In this document: positions 12,254-24,422 of the stretch, piece after piece
Layout of the letters: each line of letters opens with the position of its first letter
How positions within the stretch are numbered: the first letter of the stretch is position 1
From: Lactarius indigo
Lineage: Eukaryota > Basidiomycota > Agaricomycetes > Russulales > Russulaceae
Length of the DNA: 64,000 bases
Assembly: GCA_025766275.1 (NCBI GenBank)
Contig: JAFKAC010000020.1
Coordinates: forward strand, 806,001 to 870,000
Direction of reading: 5' to 3'
The notes under the pieces: generated by a model
What the model was told of the DNA's origin: nothing
Seen by the model: only the letters and a program-made list of their open reading frames with translations
Database searches by the model: none
Translations under genes and position numbers: made by a program

Positions 12254-12672
12254 TATTCGAAGGTGTACGCACTCTTCTAGGGAGACACAAGCGTTGTACC
12301 GTATCTACTTTGTAGGAGTATCAGATTCGCTCGTCACTTGTCCAATCCCGCGTTTCGTCTTCATTTCTGGTCGTTCGGTAACTTCCGTGGACCCATCACC
12401 TACCCCCCATTATTGCTCACGTACAACCGATTGGATGCCTGATGGACGCAAGCTTACAGTAACCATTTAATATTACTACTTAGTACACGCGTCGTCTCAA
12501 ATGTAGTCTCGGCTATGACCGGTCTGTACCCACGGTACGCACCCCTGGTGGAGAAAATTAAAATTTATGTGACGTCAAGATCCAATTTGTCCATGTTTAC
12601 ATCCAGTTTGTCCATATTTACGATTCACGAATGTATGACACCTTGTCCCCTGGTTACGTTACGAGTATTATG
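12254..12672. other. Spacer between the two Crinkler-like genes
   Basis: About 420 bp, AT-rich in its second half, without an open frame of note. It should hold the promoter of copy 2. A short motif reading TTTGTCCAT is repeated near 12586 and 12608; no TATA box is obvious. Confidence 0.4.
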
Positions 12673-15219
12673 ATGGAGGATTCTACCACAGTCCGGCTCA
12701 TCTGTATCCTCATTGATGACGACCTCAAGATCTGCGACTCTCCTTTCAGTGTCACGGTGCCCTCTTCAGAGGATTTTGGTGGAGTTATCCACTACGTGAA
12801 AGAGGTCACCCCTTCACTAAGGGACAAAGATCATGCAAAATTCAGGTTCTACAAGCCTCCTTCAGACCACCCTATCCGTGTTTCACATTCACTCCACGGG
12901 TTTCAATTGACTCGAGAGTGCCTCGGAAGTGTCCTGTTAATAACCTGCAAAGTTGGAGAAGAGTTTCAGAAGAAGGATGCCGACCGTCGTTTCGATATTG
13001 ATGTCATTGTTCATGTGGATTCCGGGAAACATGGTACGCCTTTCTACTTTCTGGTGGAAAATATATGTCTGACGCTCTCTCACTGGTACATGTGATGTTG
13101 TCTTGCTCACTTTACTCAAAACAGAGTCGAGTAATAGCTGGCTTCGTCATGTTACATTTCGTTTGCGAAACTGCGATGAAATCCAACTCTTCCCTGAGGC
13201 CCGGCTTTTTGACAACAATCTCAGAGAGTCGCCGGAGGACGAATTACCGCCGGAGTTTGTTGTGCAACTTGAGCAAGAATCGAGTCTCCCCCGTTCCCCT
13301 TGGCAGGATGTGAGCCTTGCAGCGTGACCTGGTGTAATCTTACTGAACACGATCCAATTTCAGATGACAACACTGTCTTTGTTGGGTTCTGTGAAGATGC
13401 TCCTTGGAAACGAGGCCTTTTGCGAACATTTCACAGACCCAAAAGATGGTTCCGATTCAGGGATGCGCCGTGTTACGGCTGTCGAACTTCTCCATTATAT
13501 TGACGTCCTCCTTGACCAGCACCTCTCGAATCAAGAGGCGTATAGAGATAAGGCGGTGTCACACATATATAGTCTCCTAAGAAGATTCACTACCGCATCC
13601 CCCCCTCAACACGATGTTAAGTTCCAGTTGTGAGTCATGATTCCTTATGTAATCAATCACTCTGAATCACGTCGTTATTATTAGTGATGTCCCGTGGCCC
13701 TTTCGTCTGCTTGTAGAGACCATCCGAGACGGCGCGCTTTACCAATATACGCCTCGTAGCAACTTCTCCATAAGTATCAAAGACTTTCCATATTTGCTAC
13801 TCGGAGTGTCTCCCAATACGTCTCACAAGGGGGAGATCCATACTGTGCTTCTGCAGGCCTCTTGCCTTGTCCGCTTGGGCAATGCACTACTCAAGGACAA
13901 GTCCTCTACGTTCTTCGTAAAAGCAATTCATGTTACCTATGACTACCGTGCCGTGGAATACACGTTATATCAAAATGGGCCAGGACCAAATAACAATAAT
14001 GTAGTGTTTCTGCATATTGTCGCATGAGAAAGAGACTGACACTTGCGGAAGGTCAACTATCGCAAGATGTCTCACGATCTTTCTAACAGACACGAGATGT
14101 TCGCGTTCGTCTTCCGCATTTACAACTTCCTCCATTCGATGAAAGCTCTGCACGAAAAACTTTCTCCCCAGCTAGCCTCTGCGCTAGCATCAATTTTGAC
14201 CGAGACCGAAAACCTCCCACGTCTCACAAGGGAGCCCGGCTCTGACGACGTCGGTTCTTCAACGCGGTGGGACCAAGCGAGCAGAGACTCATCGGCGACA
14301 GGAGTCACTTTTCGAAACCCAAGAGTGCGGGCACTCATCCAAAGAGATGGCTACACATTACTCCCAGAGGGCGGTGCGCAGCTGAAGCCGACAATAGGCA
14401 AGGCTATCTCAAGTTATGGTCGCGTAGGCACAGTCGCTCTCAAGCTCCTTGACAGTGCGATGGAAGAGCTTGAAATTCTCAGGCACTTACAGGCGATCCA
14501 ATCAGAGTCCAATCGGATCAATCATACCGTCAAGTTGCTAGACGTTATCCAACTTAATATCCCCCCTACTAGCACTGTTCGCAACGTGATTGTGATGCCA
14601 TGGCAAATGCCGTTGACTCGATGCTTGAGGGAAGCCTACTTTCCCCATGCGGTGGAGTTGCTTCGCATCCAATTCCTAGAAGGGGTCACATTTCTACACG
14701 AGTTCGGAGTTGCTCACCTCGATTTGAAGCCCGGGAACGTCCTCGTCGATGGCGGGCACACCTCGCTGTCACCACGGTTGTCAATCATCGACTTCGGACT
14801 TTCCGTTTTTGTGGAAAGCGAAGAGACCTTGGTTGAGGGCTTTCGTGGGACTCCGTCTTGGGTCGCCCCAGAAGCCAGGAACCGAACATGGACCCGCGAT
14901 GAAATATAGTGCGGTCCTGGCTGACCGGTGGTCTTGTGGACAAATGCTCAAGTACTTCGCAAGCTTCCTTCCGGCCGGCGGGGCTTCAGTTTGGGGGTTC
15001 ACATATACCGGACTACTTAGTCTGGATCCGAGACAGAGGCCTCCGTTGACCACAGTACTCCGGGAACTTCGAGGGACGAGTGCTGGAAAGCACAGCAATG
15101 ATGGGTTTGATGGGTTTGTGACACAGAAACGGCGTCGTGTGGTAAGTCTTGGTTTATCATTTCTTCGTCGTGCATGCGCGCTCAGTTTCTAGACTTGTGT
15201 GCAGTGCAATCCTTCCTGA
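12673..15219 (+). pseudogene. Crinkler-REase-like-protein kinase fusion, copy 2 (frame-disrupted)
   Basis: Fuller paralogue of the 10.6-kb gene. The start could be ATG 12670 or 12673; copy 1 supports 12673. Exons: 12673-13033, 13125-13309, 13364-13629, 13685 to about 14050, then a kinase exon from about 14090 to 15141, and a short last exon 15193-15219 after a GTAAGT intron. Domain order: CRN-type N-terminus (DDDLKICDSPFSVTV, VKEVTPSLRDKD), linker, REase-like domain (YTPRSNFSISI, VLLQASCLVRLGN, EYTLYQNG), then a eukaryotic-type kinase with VALKLL (lysine), HLDLKPGNVLVD (catalytic loop), DFGLS (Mg binding) and GTPSWVAPE. Frame breaks: about +1 near 13990-14010, judged against copy 1, and +1 at about 14875, just after APE, where the frame with ADRWSCGQ continues. 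Donor sites before the kinase exon are weak. Loss of function is likely unless the base calls are wrong. Substrate unknown. Confidence 0.65.
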
Positions 15220-15892
15220 TCCAACGTGTATGTTCCACGCTGGTATGACGTATGAAAGTGCGTGACGACACGAGGTCTGGTCGTGTTCCACCTTCATATA
15301 ACGATTGTTTTACGGTTTTTTGGGACTTGTATTGGTAGTGCTGCTCTCCCTTGGTGTGAAAGTGTTGTTCATTGTAATCGTGAATTCAATCTTAGGTGAT
15401 GATGGGCGTGAGAAATGGGCGTGAGAAATATTCCCAACTGAATAACATTCTTAGATAAGTTGGCGCATTCTTTGCCTGATCAGGGAAGGTAGGGCAGGTC
15501 TGTTTCTTGTTCTTGAGAGCTGATACATATGAGTCAGAATAATATTACAAATTTCTCAGACTACTGTAAGTTAGTAGTACATGAGTCCTCACACAACGAC
15601 TTGGCCGCTTCACCCCCTTCTGTATACTCACTACTCTCTACGATAGTCCTCAGTCCTCAGGCATTAAGTTCACGCTATCAGGATGATATCAAAACAGAGA
15701 GCAACTGTCGAAACGGAGAAACTTGAATTTGAGAACGGTGAGATCGACCACCCGATAAATGTTGCACGTGCAGATAGCCAAACAGTCAATAATATAACGC
15801 ATGACAACAAGCTGCCCGCTCAGCTCCGATTCCCGATCTGCACCATTTCCCCTCCTCTTCACTGTTCATGTTTTTCTCACCGTTCCTGCACT
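15220..15892. other. Spacer downstream of the kinase gene
   Basis: About 670 bp with no supported gene. A frame at 15529-15726 has no recognisable features. Repeat-type sequence (minisatellite plus R1) begins at the right edge. Confidence 0.4.
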
Positions 15893-16270
15893 GCCACCCT
15901 TCACGAGCAACCTCGACGTGCCGTCTGGTTGCCTCGGTGGGAATGTTCGTTGCCCCCCCGGCGTGGTCGATCGGTTCTCTGTCCTCTGTCGTCCCCTCTA
16001 TCCGCACGTCACCCTTCGCGGGAAACCTTGACGTGCCGTCTGGTTGCCTCGGTGGGAGTGTTCGTTGCTCTTTTCCCATCTCGTGTCGGCGTTCTTCAAG
16101 CTGTTCAAGGCGCGGTCGCTCGATTCTCTGTCGTCCCCTCCATCCACACGCCGGCCTTCGCGAGCAGCCTTGACGCGCCGTCTGGTTGTTCGCGGTGGAC
16201 GTGTTCGTTGCCCCCCCCCCGTTCCCACCTGGCATTTGGCATTCGCGACCTTCAAATTTTTTTCGATGCG
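15893..16270. repeat. Minisatellite related to the 7.46-kb array, rearranged units
   Basis: Repeats the same motifs (GTGCCGTCTGGTTGCC, TCTCGTGTCGGCGTTC, CCTTGACGCGCCGTC) as the array at 7464-7930, but with shortened units starting near 15894, 16010 and 16150. It directly precedes R1 copy 3, as the first array precedes copy 2, so array plus R1 moved or duplicated as one unit. Confidence 0.85.
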
Positions 16271-16279
16271 CCATCTGAT

Positions 16280-17690
16280 TGACGTGGTGAGAGTTCTTAG
16301 GTGACGCTCATCATTCGTCTGACCTTAAAGGCTCGATTGCACCTCTTACAGTGAAATACGACCTTCTCAATGTTCTATGAACACTGCGGTGATACACGAT
16401 CCCTGGTCGCGTTGCTACTTACCTCCGCAGAGCATCGTCACTGGCCTAGAGTCCCCCGGGAAAGTGCGCTCCTGCTACGCGGGCCCTTTGTCCCTTACAG
16501 GGTTACGGGTGCGAGTAGTGCTGAAGTTGTGCAGGGGATGGGAGGACAGTCTAGTGACCAACCTGGGCTTGTTGCTGATGCCGAATGGCGTTGGTTGCGG
16601 TGAGTTGTTTTTTTGCTTGCCTGACTGACGCGGAGCTGGTGCGCCTGCCCGAAGACGAAGTCGCGTTGTCGACGGATTCGGACAAGGTGCACCGCACCGC
16701 GCGTCACTTACCGCCACTTCGAAGAAGGGAAGTTATGCGTCTCGTACCTCGCGCCCGCCAAGCACCATTGCTAGACCCAAAGCCCCCGGCGGAGATGTGC
16801 CCCCGCTACGCGGGCCTCTTGTTCAGCCGGGGAAGGCCCCGTGAAGCCTGTAGCTGGGTTAGAACGCATTGGTCCCTCGACTGCCCGCAAGGGCAACCCT
16901 CATGTGGCCTCCGTCGTTTGCCTAGTGCCGGCGGGAGACCCGAATCCTCCTGCAGCCGGTGGAGCGGTCCATACGAGCAGGCAGGTAAGGGGAGTGCCAA
17001 CAGGGTGTCGAGTAGGGGCAGCGGGCCTACGGTCCCGCTTAAGCTCTCTGATTCAGGTGACGGATTCGTGACTGTCGGGAGGAAGGCACGTTCGAAGGGA
17101 CGGCTGACTTTTTGTCGACGTCGCCTCGAATGTTAAGGCAGACTCACATGCTTCCGCGTTGAAGAGGTCCAACCTAAGGGGAAGAAACGACTGTCTTTGT
17201 CGGTCCTGCCACCCCTCTCTCGTTGGTATATCCTACTCGGTGCGTCCTGCGCTGGCCCGTGCCCTTATGTGTTGGACCCCTTACCCAAGTGCTCCACTTA
17301 CTCCAGCAAGTGCGGACATGGGTTCAACTTCAGGGTACCTTTCACAAGCGACCTTCTGCGTCCTGGAGGTTCTGCGGTGGCGAGCCAGCGTTGGGAAACC
17401 GCTGACGCCGGTGAGTGGTTGCTTGGCCAATGCCATCACGGCTGGTTCTGCTGCCCTTGGGTAGGCAAATGTGAATACTCGCCTTCTCCGAAGGGGGGCT
17501 TTGGGTCGGTCACCACTGGGATGCAGGACCGGGAAAGAGGGAAGCTGGGCAGGGGGGGGTTGTAAGCCATCACTCGTCTCGGTCTACTACCATGAGTGAG
17601 CAGCCCGCTGATCATGAATGTGTGTTGAATATTTTTCTCTAATATTCCTGATCCTAACGTGGGCGTCACCAGGAATTGGAGCAGCACGAG
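16280..17690 (+). repeat. Composite dispersed repeat R1, copy 3
   Basis: Third R1 copy, complete at both ends by comparison. Its core (about 16751-17055) is nearly identical to the other two. Its 5' third is more diverged, for example around 16600-16740. The 3' half parallels copy 1, including the motif GAATATTTTTCTCTAA and the terminal GCGTCACCAGGAA. Confidence 0.85.
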
Positions 17691-18320
17691 GGAAACCAGT
17701 CGGGTCGATTATTTCAAGACCACTTTCGTATTAGCAGATTGGATATTCATCCCAAAGTGTAATGTGTTTATTTTCTGCCCTCGCCAATGATCGATGCCTC
17801 ACCTCAACATATGACCTTCTTGTATGCCATACTTACATTTCTGTGCTTCGACCAGTAACCCATAAGTTCGAAAGGTTGAAGACCATCTTGACACCCGTAC
17901 CTGCGGTGTTGCGAGTCAAGTATGGTAGGATGCACCTAGCTAGGCCTTTGTCAGTGCACCTCCTTTTCTCTTACGTTATGTCTAAGCCGATGTATTGAAG
18001 CCTCGATCTTATGCACACGAGACGCAATATACTCGCGCATGAGGTCGACCACCCACCGAAATGATATTTGCTACCTCAGCGACATGCCTCACCTGACTGA
18101 GGTGACCCAGATTGGCCAAGATCTAACTAACGGTAATTGGGTCATCTTCCGATTCGCAGGTCAGTCCTCAAATTAACAGAACGTGCCGTGATCTAAACAC
18201 AGTGTTGATATCACGCTGTTGTAACTCGAGCGTTAGTGATACAGTTGTCGACCTGCTATTGTTCTGACTTCAATTTCAAGTTTAGCGCCTGCGATCAATG
18301 TTCCGACGTCCCAACACCGG
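17691..18320. other. Spacer, nothing recognised
   Basis: About 630 bp between R1 copy 3 and a promoter-like tract. A 78-codon frame at 17762-17998 has no recognisable domain. Confidence 0.4.
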
Positions 18321-18322
18321 AC

Positions 18323-18350
18323 TTTTATAAACACGATCCCATTGTTCTAC

Positions 18351-18386
<36 letters not shown>
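18323..18386 (+). promoter_or_regulatory. TATA box plus CT-repeat initiator-like tract
   Basis: CTTTTATAAACACG near 18322 is followed about 25 bp later by a (TC)n run at about 18354-18383. TATA boxes followed by pyrimidine-rich start regions are common in fungal promoters. The first downstream ATG (18416) opens only a 15-codon frame, so a target gene is not evident; it may be a remnant. Confidence 0.35.
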
Positions 18387-19390
18387 GTCACTCCTTTGGC
18401 CCCTCCCTTGCAACCATGCAGATAGACAACGACGACACCGATTCCCCGCAACCTGGCACTTAGCCTTTGTTCGTAGGGTCGTCCGACCTCGTCGTATCAT
18501 CCACTCTTTCATTGCGTCGTCATTTTTCTTTTCACATGTCAACTTATTTCGCCCATAGGACGCCCGGCCACGCCGCACTTTTATCTCCGTGCGTGCACTG
18601 TCGTCAGCTACGACCCCGGCCTTTGTTCACGTTCCTTACCTTCATATCGAATACCTTTGTCTTCGTCTCGGCCACTCGTGCCCTATGCCTCGATTCCACG
18701 TCTCGACTCAGTTCCCACCAATCCCACTTACTCTCTTTTTTTCATAACTTACCTTCTTACCTTACCCTTTCTGTGGTAGCTACGGGTTCGCCTGTATTTA
18801 AACCACATCTCCCTGCTGAATGGGCCAGTGCTCGGTCGCCTTAGTTTCCCCCATCACTCTGTGTGCTTATCCCGGAAGTCAGGCCCTACCGCAGGGCACT
18901 CGAAGGACCAAGCCCACAAGTCATAGTCTCGTCTCGTCTCGCCTCGCTCTCGCGCGTTCTCGGGTCAACTCCCCTTGGTCCTTGACGCTTCTCTTCCTCC
19001 TGTCTCACCGCTGCGGAATCCGCTCCGCTTCAGACTCACACGGACTCAGCTCCGTACGGCGTCGCACCCCTCAAGTCACCACCTACTTCCTCCTCATTGC
19101 ATGCAAGCTCATAGTTGGCACCTCCACCCTAGGCTTTGCCACAAGACCCGTCACAACATCATCCTCACGACGCCGTCCCAACACGGCATGCAAGCCCCCA
19201 CAACACCGCGCAAAAATCCCGCTGCAACACCAATGCGAGTTCCGCCCCAATGCAAGCCGCAAACGACGACGACAACTAGGCCACTACAGCGACGGCGGTT
19301 ACGACTCGGACAACTATGCGCCGACAACGGTGAGGACAACGATGGGCATGGCTAGTAAGTATCATTAGCACCTTTAATATAATATGTAAC
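18387..19390 (+). other. Pyrimidine-rich region, possible promoter or remnant gene start
   Basis: C/T-rich plus strand with a second TATA-like element (GTATTTAAACC near 18794). A 182-codon frame (18820-19368) has low-complexity R/S/T-rich content and no known domain. It ends beside a GTAAGT at about 19354, so it could be a first exon cut off by the transposon block that begins at about 19.4 kb. Confidence 0.25.
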
Positions 19391-19731
19391 TACAGTCCTA
19401 CAAACCCGCAATGGGTTCAAAAACCCGCCGAAATTGTGTCAGCCTGTATCCTGACCTGTTGAAATGCCTGGTGATGTTCTGATGTCAGGCGAATGTTGTG
19501 AGTTGTGAGTTGAGATTTTGATGTCACAAGTCTGGATGTCTTGAGTCATTGACTTGCAACATTCCGATGTCGGATGATGCACTGGATATCTCCTTGATGA
19601 AATGTGAGAAATTATAGGGATTACATTCAAATTATATTCTGCAGTATCATCAAGATGAATGACCCGAAATCATTGCCAATGAACGAGTTGATCACATGCT
19701 AACTTTATAGGTAATTACATTGTGAATTTAA

Positions 19732-21919
19732 TTACAAAATATCCAGGACCAATACCCGTTTTTCATTGTGAAGTACATTGTAAATAAGCTCATGCTGTCT
19801 TATGCAATGACACTTTAGATTTTTTTTAATTATCTTCCTCATAAAATTAACATAAAAATCAATGTAACATCCCAAAATGCCCACAGTGTTAGTTTGTACA
19901 TTGACATTGACATAATGGGTGATACACCCCGCTTTATTTTCTGTATTATTGATATTCCATACCTTCTTCAGGTTGTCAAGTAGTTTTGTCCCAAATCCCA
20001 TCCTTTTGACAAAGGATGGTCTCATGAAGCAGTGTGTTGCTCCTGAGTCTACTAATGTGTGTATGTCAGCCATTGTGTAACTTGTGCAAATTGAAACTGG
20101 AACTCTCATAGAGCAATAGTGAGTCATGATTACACTGTTACAATTAACTGCCCTCACCCAGGCTGATGGGTTCAGGTGTCCTAAAAACCCTCCTTCTTCC
20201 ACAACTGCTGGAGGATAATGTCTTTTACATTGTCTGATTCACTGGCCACTCTGTTAAGCCAGTCACTAGCACATTGTTGTGGTGGTGCTTCCTGGACCAT
20301 GTGTGTGGCAACTTCTGGCTCTTGTTGATGATAGTTGGTGTCTATGAACCAACTGCTTGATGCTTGAGGTTGTTGATAACCTCCATATTGTTATCTGGGG
20401 GTGGTACAGTCTCAACTGAAGTGGCCATCTTGTCCACAGTTATAGCAGGTTACAGGCCTTTGTCTGCCTTGCCCCCCTCCTCTTTGTAAGAATCCTCCGC
20501 ATGGTCAATATGGGGGACATGGAGTGAGTATATCCTCTGCTCCTGCAAGTCACCCTCAGATGCAATCAGCCAATGTATCCATGGTGTTAGGATCACAGTA
20601 TTGTAGGTTGCACAGCTGCCAAGAACAGCACAGGGGTCCTTGCCACTGACATTGTTGCTGTTGACACAGTTGTCCTTGGTTTTGTCCTTGTGGTGCTCCT
20701 CGATTAAGTATCACTTTGAGGTGCATGTACTGCTGTTGGTGAGTAGTGGCAGCTTCCTTCCATTGTTGATAGTTGCAGGGATTGTTGAGAGTGTAGACCT
20801 TTTCATATAGGTCTTTTGGTAGTCCCCCCATGAACAAGTCAAGTGCCTGGGGGGTATCGAGCCAATACTGAGCACAGCATACTAGTTGCTCAAACTGAGT
20901 GCAATACTCATCTAGATTACCACTAATCATCTTGAGCCCTTTCTTGAGTTCATATTGGGCTTGCTCCTGCTCCATCATGTTGTGGAAGTGCTGCATAAAG
21001 CTGTGTGTGACTTCATTCCATAGTCCTTCACTTGTTCAGGGTATGCTGGCTTGTATTTGACCATTGAGCCATGTAAGCATGGTTAATACCCATTCACTAA
21101 CGTTGATGCCCTTGATAAAGGAGAGGAAAAGTAGGGCTCATTGGTAGGGTGTTGCCATGATGCCTTCATCTGCATTTATGCCCCAGTAAATGCCATTGTG
21201 TAAGAAATGCTTCAACTTTGGCATGTTCTCCATCAAATACTGTGGGTGCTTTGCCAGCTAATTTGTTGTTTTGGGGAGGGGGTACTGCACCTGGTAGTCT
21301 GCTTCTGAACAGTCCTCCCCCTGGTGGTCCTCCTGGATACCTGCTGGGGAATCCTCCAAATCCCCCTCCATGTGGAAGTGACCCTCCTTCAGGGGGTTCT
21401 CTACTGCTAGGCAGATTGGGTATGTCTGGTCCTATGGTGTGGTGAATTGCTACATCATTGTCAGTCATACAATGACTGGTTTGTGGATTGATGGGGGCCA
21501 ATATGGCCTGTGCTTCTTGTGTAATGCATTGTTGTTCTTTGCATGCCAGCTGATCAAGGGTATCAGTGGTCAGTTGTTCTTCTTCTTGAGTGATAGTAGC
21601 AGTGGCCATTGCAACTGCTGGTGAGAAATACACAAATGGAGAACAAGGAGTGCAGAACAAAAGAAAGTCCAGACTGAAATGATATCATAATGACATCACA
21701 ATAAAGATAGAACTAAACAAAGGTGTAGTACAATGACAGGTCCAGAGGAGTCCCCATGACATCATAGTACAGTGATGTCATCAATAAGTAAATACAAGGC
21801 ATTCAAGATTGTACAGATCAATATCTAATCTACAAGTCCTGTATATCTAATCTAAAGCAGTCCATGCTGCAAGTCTGGTCCATATGAGCCACTAAGTGTG
21901 CAAGGGTCACTTATCAACA
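19732..21919 (-). mobile_element. Ty3/gypsy gag-protease fragment with partial 5' LTR
   Basis: Minus-strand retrotransposon remnant. Read from high to low coordinates it has a partial LTR (21919 to about 21640, starting TGTTGATAAG), a Gag N-terminus with a Gly/Pro-rich segment (about 21610-21166), and a Gag body (20996-20556, with YCTQFEQLV and FMGGLPKDLYEKV). A CCHC knuckle lies near 20440 (CYNCGQDGHFS, then an opal codon, then DC). An aspartyl protease carries LVDSGATHCFM near 20030. No reverse transcriptase, integrase or 3' LTR follows; the element is cut near 19.4-19.7 kb. The LTR jumps straight into Gag leader sequence, so part of the LTR and leader has been deleted. The CCHC opal fits CGA to TGA decay. 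Confidence 0.8.
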
Positions 21920-22734
21920 GGAGGGGGTACAGTTGATCTAGTAGGGGCTCTAGATGGTGTGTATAATGGTCTGAGCTACTTAGAATTTTTGTCTTAGAGT
22001 AGCATGATAAAATTAAAAGCACTCACTGCATCAAGTAGGTGGCACTTTACTGCTTCAGAAACATTTGATTGGTAGTGTTGCTTGAACCATTCAAGCTTTG
22101 TCAAAGGGTTAAGAACTGTTCACATGAGATGAGAAATTATGCAGAATATTAAGATAGCCACTCACCCATTGAAAGCTGATATACTGGAAGGTCAAGGGCC
22201 TGGATAGAATATGGAACTATCTTCTCTGAAGCTTTTCCAATAATAAGACCAATATCCTGTCTCTCAGTCTCCAAGGTATTTGCCAAGTCATTCAGGGTTT
22301 TTAAAAAGCCCTCAAATGCAGCAACTGTGCCACAAAGTGTTGGCGTCTTCTCATAAGAAAGTGATTGCTGATACCAGATGGGAATCTAATAAATAAATTA
22401 ATATACAATTAGAGAGAGAAAATGTCTGCACACCGGAAGAATTCTCTGAAGTCCCCCAAGAATCCTCCAATCCTCCTCATCTAATGGATCTGGCCCTCCC
22501 TCCTGAGTAAACCTATCAATTGCCTAACTAAAAGTTAGCATTAGAATTTATTAAATGGCTTAAAACATACCTCTCTCAAAATAAATGCCATCTTGATCAC
22601 TAAATAGGCAGAGGACCACCTGGTCTCCACATCAAGAATTAATTGAAAAGGAGGCACATTTGACTCCTTTGCAATTGCAGAAAATGTATCACACCTTCAT
22701 GATGAGTTGTGGATCTATTATAAATAAGTTAGAA

Positions 22735-22773
22735 AAAGAAAAAGAAAAAGAAAAAGAAAAAGAAAAAAGAAAA
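22735..22773. repeat. (AAAAAG)n microsatellite
   Basis: Runs of AAAAAG units on the plus strand inside an intron-like stretch of the hAT transposase gene. Confidence 0.8.
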
Positions 22774-24422
22774 CAAAGCATCTAAAAAGTGTTAGTAAAA
22801 AAAACATATTAAATAGTTTGACACTTACCTGATGTGGCACTGCTCTGCAGAAAACCCAGTATTAGGATATTGCTTCTTTAACTGAGTTTCTAGTGCCTCC
22901 ATCATAGAGCTGTTGTTGGATGCATTATCTGTTGTTATCCAACCAATCTTTATTTTAAAAAAAATTAATTAGCTGAATTTTTTTTATAAAATAAAGTAGA
23001 CATTACGTTTCTTTCAAGCCCCATCCTAGTAATGATAAAATGAAAGACCTCAGCTAACCTCTCTCCAGTGTGGGACCCAGGAAAATAGACAAATCCAATA
23101 AGGTCAGCTCTAAGGGTCAGCTTTTGCTAGCCATCTTGAGTCTGGATCTGCTCCAGCCAGTGAGCAGTAACAGCCATGTATGGCTTGAGGTCAGGGTCTG
23201 TCCACATGTCTGTGGTAAAAGAGACCCTCCCAAAGCAGCTTGTCTAAATAGAAGTTACCCCTCAAGCACTAAGATATAATAATAAAATATTACCTGAATA
23301 TGCTGAGACAAATTGTGGAGTGCCTCTGTACAGTTCTCCACAATGCACTTCTGCATAGTGGTCCTGTGAGGGATGTCTGCATCACTCAGCTCAGGGTGGA
23401 GTAGGAGACACAGGTGGCGGAACTCTGGTCTCTCCACAATCATCATAGGCTAAAAAAAAAAAAAAAAAACATTAAATAGGGAAAAAAAATTAAAATTAAA
23501 TAAAAACCTGATCTGTGGCAACAATAAATTGCACAAGGCCATCTAAAAAGTTGTCTTGAGTGAAGGGAGTGCGGCGCCTAGCTTGATGCTCTACAGGAAC
23601 TCCAGTAACTCTTGCAACAGCTTCTTCTCCCTCTTTACCTCTCAGCTCAATTTTGAGTCTTTGGCACTCTGTAACCCACTCATCTGCATGGTGATTGAGC
23701 AGATGGGACCACAGAGGACCTGTTGCAGTAGTGGAGCGATATGAGTGTACTTTGATGGACGCATCCTCTTGATGAAGTATCCTACAAAAATAATTTTTAG
23801 AAATAAAAATAAAAATAAGAATAAAAAACTCACAAGCAAAACTTGCACTGTTTCTTCCCATCAAGAGCCTGCAAAAACCTCAAGGTATCATCACCTGAGC
23901 CCAGCCTTGAACCAGCTTTTTGAGCCCTCCTTGGGCAGTGAGTTGGAGTTGGAGGGTCAGAGTTGCCTTCCTGAGGGCTATTGAAATTAGCACCACCCTC
24001 CTGAGAGCCATCTGACCCATTTCCAAGGTCAAAGTTCTCAGGTTGGGGCAAGCTAAGGCCTCCCTGTATTAAATTTGTTAAAAAATAATGATAAATTCAA
24101 CAAAATAAATACCCACTTGATTGGAAGCCTGAGCAGGTGAAGAATCTACAAAGGGGTCCTCTCCCTGCTGTGAGGGTCTAGGGGGGCCACCTGAAGCCAA
24201 GCCTAAAGCCACAGAAGAGCCTAGATCAAAGTGCACATGTCTGGCACTGGCAACTGATGTCTGAGCAGCTGTGGATGAAACTAACATAATATAAGTGTAT
24301 GGATACCATTAAAACAATGAGTACATACCATCAAGCTGAAAAGACAATTCCAAAGCACAACCAGGAAGCTCCCACTGTTTGCCCTGGCTCTTCTTGGTCT
24401 TTGGCCTTTTTGGAGTCCTTTT

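Noticed and set aside
16841..17071. Conserved 76-codon frame in all R1 cores as a small protein
   Set aside because: Identity follows from near-identical DNA; it starts with GTG, overlaps other open frames, and two synonymous CpG changes are too few to show selection.
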